Origin: Irpex lacteus
Lineage: Eukaryota > Basidiomycota > Agaricomycetes > Polyporales > Irpicaceae
Assembly: GCA_001986395.2 (NCBI GenBank)
Contig: MQVO02000004.1
Span: 1,240,001-1,304,000 of the forward strand
DNA: 64,000 nucleotides
Reading direction: 5' to 3'
Every line of letters starts with the position of its first letter. Positions within the stretch are counted from its first letter, which is position 1. The notes under the pieces were generated by a model. The model was given only the letters and a program-made list of their open reading frames with translations. It searched no databases and had not been told where the DNA came from. Below are positions 46,041 to 55,845 of the stretch, piece after piece. The translations under genes and the position numbers were made by a program.

Positions 46041-46888
46041 GTGAAGCTGATGATTGGCTGAAGCCAAACACGTTAGCTCGAGCGCCTGTGGTTCGGCTCG
46101 GGGATTGTTGGTGGGCAGCGTGCGACAAGTTTGCCTTTTGGCACTCTGTTACCTAGACGTTCAGGACATGATGCACCTGCGTGGTTTCTGGCTGCGATGT
46201 TCGCGCTGTCGGAGCAGGACTCGTGCTCTATCATTGCTTTCATACCCACACACTTCTTTTGCCACGCCGAATCTTGGCCAATGGAGCCCATGACTATCTC
46301 CGACTTCCAGTAGGAGCTAGGATATTGACTGTTTGCTGCTGCCTATGTTCCTGCTGCGTGCGCAGTGCGCTTTCCTCGGTGCCGACAGACTGCTGCGTGT
46401 TCACGTTTACGCTGAACTAGAGGTTTTTGAACTTCTGATAATTTTTCAGACCGCCCGCACAGGTGGATTTCATTGTACACGCCGAGGCCTCCGACTAAAC
46501 CTCCTTTATCCGCCCGTTGATTTACAAGGGTGAGAGTCTTCCAGCCAAATGCGTCGACGGGTCCTGTCTCACCCTGCCTTATTTGGCAGCATTTTCAGTC
46601 GTCCGTCGTCTTCCACACGGGTCATGTTGGCTTCAGTGCGATGGTCGCACACTATTACAGCGTAATCCACCAGACTGGAAAGGTTTTCGCCTTGCATCGT
46701 CCGCTTGAAGGCAGTTGTCCGCACAGCTTGCGTCTATAAACTGTTCCGTCCTGCCGTTCCACCATCTGCTCGACTCGCCTTCCTAATTCAAGATATATGT
46801 TCACTCCTCCAGACCTACCGTTATAATAGGCTTCGCGCCATGTCTATCACCTCCAATATCCCGTGCACCTATCTCCACGTCTGGTCCC
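46041..46888. other. Divergent intergenic region
   Basis: 848 bases between the RRM gene and the kinase-like gene. No supported coding frame or clear element. In-frame alternatives to the 46889 start are absent close by. Confidence 0.4.
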
Positions 46889-48112
46889 ATGCCCCGGACT
46901 CTTGCCCTCTCATATCCCTACCCTCACTCCATCGACGGCGACGATGACATGCCGTTATCCCCCGCCTCGTCAACATCCTCGTTTGACGAGGAGGATGTTA
47001 ATGCCCGTATGGCCCCCAACTGGTGCGCTTATCGCCATCTACTCGAAAGACGTGGAGTCCGTCTAGACACTTGTCGTGACGTCAAACAGTGGTATCAAGA
47101 TTACTGGGACCAACAGGTTGCACAAGGCTACCACGTAACTAAAGATCTTCCTGGCTATGCTCGAGCTTGTAGCATACCTGATGAGAACGAGCTATGTAAG
47201 GATGCCGGCCTGGTCAGTGCATGCTTTGTTCTCGTCTTCATGCATCCTTATCGTTTCCGGTAGCCAGATAATCTCTTCCGCGGCACTCACTGTCCCACGG
47301 GACACAAGGTCGTAATCAAGGCCGTTCATATCCAAAGCAGGGAATATGACGCCGTACGGTACCTATCGAGTGCACCCGTACGAGCGAATCCCATGAACCA
47401 CCTCATACGTACGTGCACCCCCAAAATCTCACCAGGACCCACAATAACACGCTCGCAGCCATCTATGATCTGATCGAGGTCCCTCGGGACAATCTTGTTT
47501 TCATCGTCATGGAGGAATGGTCGCCGCAGCTCGTGTCTGCAGTTCCGTGCACACTCCGTAGCTTTCTTGGCGCTTTACGCCAATGCATAGAAGTGCGAGC
47601 CGTTTCTCACCCTCTCGTACTTCACAGCTCATGCCAGGCTTACAGCACATCGTGTTCATGCATTCCCACCATATGGCACATCTGGACATAAGTGTCCGAA
47701 ACCTCCTCACAGACTACAACGGCCATTACGCCTACATTGACTTCGAGAATTGCCGACGGTTCGATGGGATTCCACATCCTCGCATTGAAAGACTTCGTAA
47801 CACCGACCCGCCGCCGGAGTCTGAGCGAGGAGAGTGCACAGACCCTTATAAAGCGGATGTCTGGGGCCTTGGGATCTTGATTCTCAGGACATGCGCGGTA
47901 TGTTGACTCAGCACCCGTCTTGAGAACTCTCACTGACTAATGCCTAGATGACCGGATATAATGTACCCGAGTTGATTGCATTTACTCGCCCGCTACTTCA
48001 CAGGGATTTCGAGCGGAGACCTACAGCATACGCCGTCCTCAAAGCTTTCGATACATTGGCAAGCTCCTTTCCGGAAAGGAGGCTAAACACACCTTGCCCA
48101 GCTGCCCAATGA
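46889..48112 (+). CDS. Atypical protein-kinase-like protein
   Basis: Five exons, 46889-47212, 47264-47408, 47459-47592, 47628-47897, 47948-48112; 345 residues. The N-terminal 110 residues precede the kinase core (WCAYRHLLERRGVRLDTCRD). The core has a possible ATP-anchoring lysine in HKVVIKAVHI, a hinge-like VFIVMEEWSP, and a catalytic loop HMAHLDISVRNLL where the usual Arg of HRD is Leu. The magnesium motif is IDFEN, with Glu in place of the Gly of DFG. KADVWGLGILIL matches subdomain IX, and FERRPTAYAVLKAF subdomain XI. A glycine-rich loop is weak. This type of diverged kinase is common in agaricomycetes. Activity is uncertain; Lys, Asp, Asn and Asp are kept, so it is not plainly dead. Confidence 0.82.
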
Positions 48113-48260
48113 CCATTGTGATAATGCGACTGTTAGTATGTAACTACACAGATTGGATCTAATTGCTCTTGCATCGTCCGTGACTCGAAGATACCCTAAC
48201 ACCGTAGTAGAATTACGCAATAGTAATACAGTAGAATATACATATACGAACGTTGTCCAA

Positions 48261-49533
48261 TTAACTAGCCTCCGAATCAGCAGGAGCGGCTTCGGCCTCC
48301 TCGATCTTCCTCCGTTTGCGAGCCAGATAACGCTCCCTCGCACTCTGCACGGTCTCTTCCGTATTGCGCTTCGTGACCACCCTGTTGAGACTCTCCTGCT
48401 CCTGCCGCCTCTTCTCCGCCAATATACGCTCACGTTCTTCTTCCAATTGTTTCTCAACTTCCCTTGCCCGTCGAGCATTAATCTCCTTCCGACTAGCCGC
48501 TGTGCCAACAGCTCGATGCGCCGCCGCAGCCTCCTCGGTGGTCTCCGACTGCTTCGTCTTTTGCAGCCCAAACTTCCGAGTATTGGGAGCAGAGAGGTTC
48601 AGCCCCGCGGACAGTAGTTCACGTTTGTCGACTATCTGATTATCGTCATTGAGTTCCACGTCCTTCCCTTGCTCCCGAGCTATTCGCGCCAATTCCGCGT
48701 CAGATTTTGCGGTTAACTCAGGTGGCTTGACGATCGTGAGATTCGGTGTCGGGCCTTGAGGTCCTTTGATGAGTTTCGATGACGTAGCAGCTACTGTTTC
48801 TTCGTGTTGCTGCTCCGATTCTTCCAGCAATTTCTTGTAGAAGTGAGCCATTCCGGTACCCATGCCCTTATTCTTCTTACGCTCCTCCTCTGTATCAAGG
48901 TGAGACATTTAACTTGGTCTGCTAAGACGATACGTACCTTCGCGTTTCTTTTCTTCCTCTTCTGCCTTTCGAAGTTCTGCCATCTGGTCTTTGTACGCCT
49001 GAGTGACGAAGGCCTCCTTGTCCTTGAACTCGTCTCCTTCCATCTCTCGCTCGCGCTGTATCATCTTTTCTTCCGCTCTCAGATGGTCGAGTCTACGCGT
49101 TGCCGCGGATGTAAGGAGTCCATTAATGTATTTCGGCTGGTATGTTGAATGAGAACATAAACCATATGAAGGTCCATATCATGCTTACCTTCCTCTCCTT
49201 CGAGTCCACCTCTTTCGCTGCTTTCTGTCGTGCCTTCGCCTCCTGCATCTTATCATACACCTCATCGTACTCAAACACCGTCGCATCCACCTTCTTCTCT
49301 TCCTCTATCTGCCTCTGCAATGCCTTCGACATTCCGACATTCTGTGCAATGAGCCGCTTGTTCGCTGGAACGCTGCTAGAGCTCCCTGCGATCGCTGTCA
49401 CAGCGGCATCAACGGGTTCATCATCTTCTAGCGACGCAAAGGCGACAGGTTTCTTGAGGGATGGTGCGTCGCCGATGGGTTCGGACGAGCTGGCGGCAGC
49501 GGCCTTGGACTTGAGAGAGAAGGAGACCTTCAT
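48261..49533 (-). CDS. NSRP1: Nuclear speckle splicing regulatory protein 1
   Basis: NSRP1/CCDC55 (DUF2040) family, a coiled-coil factor affecting alternative splicing and found in nuclear speckles in animals. Three exons, 49533-49189, 49136-48938, 48889-48261; 390 residues. The DUF2040 core is clear: ATVFEYDEVYDKMQEAKARQ, then PKYINGLLTSAATRRLDHLR, IQREREMEGDEFKDKEAFVT and MGTGMAHFYKKLLEESEQ. The C-terminal 120 residues are an extended charged helix (ARRAREVEKQLEEERERILA) with a basic LARKRRKIEEAE near the end that may be a nuclear signal. The N-terminal start MKVSFSLKSKAAAAS is typical. The start lies 93 bases from the divergent MTR3 start. Confidence 0.92.
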
Positions 49534-49626
49534 GGCTTTCGGAGAACCCCGAAACTCACTCAATCCCAAAGTAGTGTTGCCTTTTTAAGGAATTGAACTC
49601 TTATTACCACCGTCACGTTTGCAAGA
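49534..49626. promoter_or_regulatory. Compact bidirectional promoter NSRP1/MTR3
   Basis: Only 93 bases separate the two start codons on opposite strands, so both leaders and all core promoter signals must fit here or overlap the coding exons. No TATA box is present. Confidence 0.65.
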
Positions 49627-50690
49627 ATGTCCCACTGGCAAAGCAACTTCGATAGGCGGAGAATCAATGGACCGGAGGAAAGCTTTGTACCTGTATACGA
49701 TGACGACGAAGACCAGGATACCCTCGAGAAACGCTGGAAGGAGGGGCAGCCGCGTTCAGGTCGCGGACCGCGCGAGATTCGACCCATATGTAACCTAATG
49801 CTCACGCTTACTGTGGCACCCATCCTTACGTCCTAAACTTTTCCAGACATCAGACCCGGTCTTATAAGTCAAGCAAATGGCTCTGCATACATTGAGACAG
49901 AAAAGACGAAGATTGCATGCGCAGTGTAAGTACTAGCAGTCAAACATTTCTGCTCGGGAAGCTCAGAGCTCTGTAATAGCTACGGCCCTCGACAATCGAA
50001 AAGCACTACATATAACGAAAAGGGAAAGCTGAATGTCGAAGTCAAATTCACACCGTTTTCATGCAAACAACGTCGAGCGCCTATGAGAGTGAGTGGGAAG
50101 TGACACACCGTGAAATCATCGTAGCTAAGAAAGAGTAGGATGCAGAAGATAGATCAATAGGAACGCAAATACACCAAGCGTTGCTATCTTCCGTCCGATT
50201 AGAACTTCTACCAAAGTCAAGCATCGATATCTTCGTAACGATCATCGAAAATGATGGTATAGAAGGGTGCGTTTCCGCTGGGTCAATCGCGGCCAGCGCA
50301 GCGTTGGCGGACGCAGGCATAGAAATGTTGGGCTTGGTAGTCTCCTGTTCAGCGGTGAGTCTACTATCCGGCTGAGAGACCGTGATATACTGATTAGTAT
50401 AGGCCATGGTGGGAAAGGAGATATGGCTCGACCCGACAGAAGAAGAGGCAAGCATTGCAACGGCGACTTTCGTGTATGCAGGAATGCCTGCATTGGGTAC
50501 CATTACAAGTTTATGGCAAAATGGGCGGCTGACTCCTCAGGAGAGCATTCAGGTAAGAGTTCCGCTGATGCGGTTGCAACATGCACTAAAATGTGAATAG
50601 TGCTTGGAAGCTTGTCAGGAGAGATCGACGGATATACATCTCATAGTAGCACAGGCGTTATTAGAGAACACGGAATTGTCAAATGCTTAA
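49627..50690 (+). CDS. MTR3: Exosome ring subunit Mtr3
   Basis: RNase PH-fold, non-catalytic member of the exosome core ring that channels RNA to Rrp44 or Rrp6. Six exons, 49627-49789, 49847-49925, 49980-50088, 50139-50354, 50403-50552, 50601-50690; 268 residues. Family features are GRGPREIRPI, then ANGSAYIETEKTKIACAVYG, KLNVEVKFTPFSCKQRRAPM, and SSVRLELLPKSSIDIFVTII. The segment SAGSIAASAALADAGIEMLG matches the second half of the fold. The N-terminal 40 residues are acidic (VYDDDEDQDTLEKR). The assignment as Mtr3/EXOSC6 rather than Rrp41 or Rrp46 rests on the long N-extension and the C-terminal SIQCLEACQERSTD block. Confidence 0.9.
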
Positions 50691-51037
50691 TAGTGTATCA
50701 GCAAGCAAGCCCATTTGCTTGTGATATGCCCCCGCCTGCTTCCGAATTTCTGCTTTGAATCATGAGGAGCTATGTATATGAGAATCACGCCCCAAACTCG
50801 TTAAGTAAGCCTTCAACCTCATCAAGGCTTCACGCACTCATGTCCAATTGATGCGCCTCTTGTTCGCATCAGTTTCCCACGATCAATCATTCGCTGTGAG
50901 ACAAATCAGCTTGTATTCATTGACTTCGAGCTTCAAGTTGGCACCCTGCCACCACTCCGTCTTTTCTCTCTGCTTGACTCTGTTTTTCACTTATAATACG
51001 CTGAAAGTGGACACATTCAAGACTTAGCATCAAATTC
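50691..51037. other. Intergenic: permease promoter
   Basis: 347 bases, CT-rich toward the permease start. No defined element recognised. Confidence 0.4.
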
Positions 51038-53586
51038 ATGAGCAGCTCACCATTACCGGTGTACGACGCACTTCGCTCTCCAGGGAAGAGCCCTCACGTT
51101 GAAGACTACGACGATGCACGCTATTCGCAGGACTCAGACGAGTCGCTTCGCGCACTCGAAATATCAGATGGGCCGCTACTGGCCGAAGCTCCAAGAACAG
51201 GACGAGGCAGGTCTTATTCGGTGTCTGGCTTTGACTTCCAGAATGACTTGCTGCCGTTAAGTGCAAGTCTTAGCGAACCGGAGAGCGTATCAGCGGAGTC
51301 CAAGGAGAAGCATATAGGGCTTGTAAATGGTGCGTTTTAATGCATATCCCAAGCTGTCATAATAGTAACAGGCACCACTCTGTAGGCATTGCGTTGTGCG
51401 TAGGACTACAGGTACGCTAAATATTCGCAAACGCCGAGTCTTCACTGGATATGAACATCTTCCTTGCATGGCCCAGATAGGCTCGGGAATCTTGTACGCT
51501 CATTCCCTAGCTAATTCAAATAGTGACTGACCACTGCCTATAGCTCCTCACCCGGAGTGGTGGTGGCCAATACCCATAGCATTGGTGCAAGTTTAACGGT
51601 ATGGCTAGCAGCTGGACTGCTTGGCTGGACTGGTGCAAGTAGCTTTGCCGAACTAGGATCCTCTATACCCGTAAACGGAGGTGCACAAGCGTACCTCCAA
51701 TATTCCTATGGCCCACTTGTGTCATATCTTTTTGCATGGACTGCGATATCAGCATTAAAGCCAGGTACGCACGCCTACCAATGCTGAGAATGGGTTCATT
51801 GAATATATCACAGGCGGTAATGCTGTAATAAGCCTCGTATTTGCGGAGTACCTGAACCGTCTCATGTGGCACACAACGGGCGAAGGGGCGCAGGACGAAA
51901 TTCCGGAATGGGCAATCAAGCTCACGGCATCGATGGCGGTGTTCATCGTCAGCGCAATGTGTGTTGCAACCCCTACTCTTGGTACACGCGCCGCAGTGGT
52001 ATTCACGTCCGTCAAGGTACGTACAAGGACACGCAGGCACTATTGGTTGTGTATATACTTACGTATGCTTGTTTCTCTAGATAGTCGCTCTGGTATGCGT
52101 TGTACATAATTCATCATGGCAGAGTGAACTTACTCATCGGTATCCTTAGCTATCGATCACTATTATTGGCCTCGTGCAACTAGCAAGAGGTCACGTTTCT
52201 GTGTCCCTTACGCAGTCGTTGTTCCAAGACTCAAGTCATAGTCCTTCTGAATATGCTCTTGCGCTATATTCCGCGTTGTGGGCATTCGATGGATGGGATC
52301 AGGCCAACTACGTTGGCGGAGAGATGAAGAATGCAACCAAGAATATTCCAAGAGCGATTCATTCCAGTATGGCGATCGTCACAGTACGTGAGCTTACCGT
52401 TAGTAAGATTGTGGTCCTAACGCATCCTCTCGTAGACTCTGTTTCTTCTTGCGAATATCTCGTATTTTGTGGTGCTGGATAAAGTACGTGGTAATTATTG
52501 AGTGGACACTGCATCATGTCTGACGTCTGCATCTGTAGGCTACAGTAGCCTCGAGTAATACTGTGGCCCTTGACTTTGGACATGCGCTATTTGGTAGCAT
52601 AGGTGGAATTATCTTTGCGGGCATGGTGGCGTTCTCTTGCTTTGGTGCACTGAATGGTTTGTGAATCCTGTTCTGCTGCGTGATATACGGCTTACTGGGC
52701 TTGAACTCAAAACCTTTCACAGGCTCGTTTTTTACATCAGCACGGCTAATATACCACGCCGGCAAGGAGGGCTACTTACCAGCTCTCTTCGGCCGCTATA
52801 ACACACGACTCAAGACACCCTTGAACGCCATGTGTCTGCAAGCCGCGATTACGATAACGTTTATCATGGTTGGCGGTGGATTTAGAAGGTTGATCAACTT
52901 CGCCGTCGTCGGTTAGTATGTTTCGTCTTCTCTTTCAGTACTCTCACTAATCTCGATGGTTTCAACAGCTACGTGGGCGTTTTATTTCCTTACGGTACGT
53001 TTGTATATTTTCCAACTAGTCTCTGGTCTCTAAATAAGTCGAATATGCAGGTCCTAGGTCTTGTGATTCTCCGAGTCAAAGAGCCACTGCTCGAGCGGTA
53101 AGTTGCATTGAGAAATGTAAATATCTGTTCTTACGGCTTCCATTGATGATAGGCCATACAAGACATGGATAACGACCCCACTAATATTCTGTGCAGTATG
53201 CTTGTTTTTGCTGTTTATGCCGATAATAGCTGCTCCTCTCGAAGCAATGGCGGTATTAGGTGCGTATCAACTCCTACCTTACACATAACCATGTTCTATC
53301 GTAATGAACGTCGAATTTTTGGCAGGGTTTGTTCTTGTGGGAATACCAGTATATTATCTAACTCAGCGAAGTGGATCTCATCATGATACACCGGCAATAA
53401 TCTGTAAGAGCTTCTCAGTTGTGCATATACCATTTGGGACTTCGTCTCTAATTCCTGTCAATAGCTACAATCCAAGACTGGTTTTCAAGAATACGCGGTC
53501 GTCCGACCCCTGGACAAGGTTGGCAGGCTGTCGCAACTGAGGGAGATGAACATGTTGAGATGTCTGAACATGTGGGGAGATCATAG
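51038..53586 (+). CDS. Amino-acid permease of the MUP1/LAT type
   Basis: APC-superfamily transporter of the plasma membrane, close to high-affinity methionine permease Mup1. Fifteen exons: 51038-51329, 51386-51411, 51477-51493, 51544-51764, 51814-52016, 52081-52092, 52150-52383, 52436-52483, 52539-52656, 52723-52911, 52969-52994, 53051-53097, 53153-53259, 53326-53403, 53465-53586; 579 residues. The cytosolic N-tail of about 95 residues is acidic/serine-rich. TM1 contains the unwound substrate motif LQIGSGIFSSPGVV. About twelve hydrophobic segments follow (for example VWLAAGLLGWTGASSFAELG, FIFCAVCLFLLF-type near 460). ALWAFDGWDQANYVGGEM is the LAT/MUP1 TM6 motif. Exons of 26, 17 and 12 nt are forced by phase. 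Substrate assignment to methionine is inferred. Confidence 0.9.
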
Positions 53587-54086
53587 TACTCGGGGTTTGA
53601 GCATCCTATTAGACAGCCTATTTAAGTAAGTCATCACCAAAACCCGTGCTAACGCGCAAAGCTTATCGAGTTCCAGGTTAGTTACTACATGGAGGATACC
53701 CGCGGAATGTCATGAACGATACGCTATTCAACTTGCCTAAACCGGTATATCTCACGACGATACGCTCATATATCAGCCCACGAAGGTCTGGGAAATTTCA
53801 AACACGGCGTATCTTCGATAACAGGTAAGATAACCCGCCTGTAGTTGTCTTACTCTCGATAGTCGATTCGGACAAGTGGCGGTCACGATAAATTGGATGG
53901 ATAGTGAGCCCCGTTCCTTTTGTTACTGCCTCACACATTGAGTAGTTCAGCCGAAGAAATAGTTTGTGTATTTTTGGCAAACTATGACCAGCTAGTCATG
54001 CCAGGATAGAGGTATTATAAAGGAAATTGTCGGTAAGCCTATTCCATCTGAACTATGGACATGGGCTAAGGACCGGAACTCTGCTC
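53587..54086. other. Intergenic between convergent permease and orphan
   Basis: 500 bases containing 3' flanks; no supported gene. Confidence 0.4.
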
Positions 54087-54868
54087 CTAGTCCTTGCTGG
54101 CACCATGCACGGCACCAACCACCGACTCAATGTCTGCCCACCCCGCCCACTCTTCCAGGTTTAGTCCCAACCCAGCCCCATCAGTACTACGCGACGAATC
54201 ATGCGCGTACTCGATGGAGCATTCCATGATGGGTGGAAGTCTGCCCGGGGATGTCATGGTAGTGGGCGAGGTACAAAACTCGCACCCTTCCTCGTGCACG
54301 AGACAGAGGGTGTCGAGTCTGGACGCGATGCTCTCGGTCGCGGCGACGGGGAACTTCGCAATGGATGAGAGCATCGGCGCCTTCGGGCAGTCGTCCACCA
54401 TCGTAGGGGAGGAGCAGACATCCTGAGATGAAGCCCTCGGTGGAACAAATACAGCCTCAAGGCTCGGTGCAGCGAGGGTTTTGCCACACATTGGGGAGTC
54501 CTCGATCTGATAGTTACGGCTGGTGCCCCGAGAGTGAGTTGCCAGGGAATGGGCCAACCGCTGATCGTGGGTTCTACCGAAAGAGCCGAAGCCAGTCGTA
54601 GGACTGACTAGCACACCATCCCAGTTCTCGAAGTCAAGGTAGATGCCGAGCCCCACCGACTTCTTCGAACCGAGAGAGGTGGCGAGGATGTCAGAGCGAA
54701 GTCCAAGACCAAGGCCAGCCTGGTCATTGGAAGGACGACACTCAGCATCGTGGGCTAAGGTAACAATGGTGAGTGTCTTTGCTCTGAAAATGAAGAGAAA
54801 TGACACTTACTAGCCGGACCAGCCGGAGAAACGGTTGCAGCTGCAGAGTTGGTGATGATAGAAGGCAT
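54087..54868 (-). CDS. Orphan serine/glycine-rich protein
   Basis: Two exons, 54868-54811 and 54781-54087, encode about 250 residues. I do not recognise a family. The 29-nt intron implied by the AGAG acceptor is shorter than others here, so the first junction is doubtful; translation could instead begin inside the large exon. The protein has a repeated glycine-leucine theme (AGLGLGLRSDI, VGLGIYLDFENWDGV, GAGLGLNLEEWAGW), several cysteines (EEGCEFCTSP) and proline/serine loops. There is no signal peptide or membrane segment. The region just upstream carries an unusual GATCG motif cluster. It may be lineage-specific. Confidence 0.5.
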
Positions 54869-55845
54869 ATTGATGAATGTGCTTCGAGTAAGTTGGTGAT
54901 GAAGATGAATTGATACCAAGACTGGGCAAGGAGGCCCTGTATTTATGCATGTTCGGCTTTGCTTCCGCTCAAGTCGAACACTCGCGCGGAAGCGAGGCCA
55001 CACAGCGTATCTACATCCGCAGGATGCTGCTGTACGATCGTGTGCGTTCAGCAGCTCACGCAGGAGGAAACTTCCACTGTAGCCAGTGTGATCGATTTTT
55101 TTTGGTCGTGATCGAAACTCGGTTCACTTACTCGATCGCATCCGCTCATATCCCAGCCCCTTGGGCACATACATACATCCTCTCGTACCTCAAACTACCC
55201 TCGGTGCCGATAAGATTTGCGTTTCGTGATCGAGGGATCGCTTGGGGATCGCTCGATCGAATATGTGGCAAGATGGAATAACGATCATATCCGCCTGGCC
55301 ATGGATGGACTACTACGGACTAGGAGTCGCCTTGTTGACCCTTTGGATAGCGGGTGCTTGTCTGCTTTTGGGCCAGTGAGTTGATCTCACAGAAGCCAAA
55401 AGTTGCAACTAAGAGAGTCACGCTGGCGCCACAAAGAAAACAATGTGAACGGTTTCGTGCTGGAGATACCATCGCTCAATGCTCCGGGTTCGTATCTTCG
55501 GATATTGTTAGTGTTTGTTCCTTGCTTTCTGTCATCTGGATAGTCAATTGTACTGCTGTCAGACGTGAAAAGTGAAGTTCTATACGTAGTATTATCAAGC
55601 ACAGTAAAATCGGGAAAGCCCAAGCCTGTCTCTATCATGGAATATGTTGTATCAATACATCTTCAATCGCTAGTTGTTGTAAGTGAGTGTCTCGAAGAAT
55701 GAAAAGGATCCAAGAACGAAGGAATGGAATGCGAAAGTCCGTAAGTGCAAATGTTTGAGCAGTGTGAAAATGTCCACTAATGAATATACGATCGTACCGA
55801 TGCAATAAAACGATAGAGAGACTATACAATGCAGGACATTGGGTC
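54869..55845. other. Intergenic region with GATCG cluster
   Basis: Nearly 1 kb without a supported gene. It is the promoter side of the orphan at 54868 and the 3' side of the ferric reductase. Repeated GATCG motifs lie between 55035 and 55260. Confidence 0.5.
55035..55260. repeat. Cluster of GATCG/CGATCG motifs
   Basis: GATCG (in either orientation) occurs eight times in 226 bases: at about 55036, 55090, 55110, 55134, 55228, 55236, 55247 and 55255, several inside the palindrome CGATCG. Chance expectation is well under one. It may be a multi-site operator. Confidence 0.5.
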
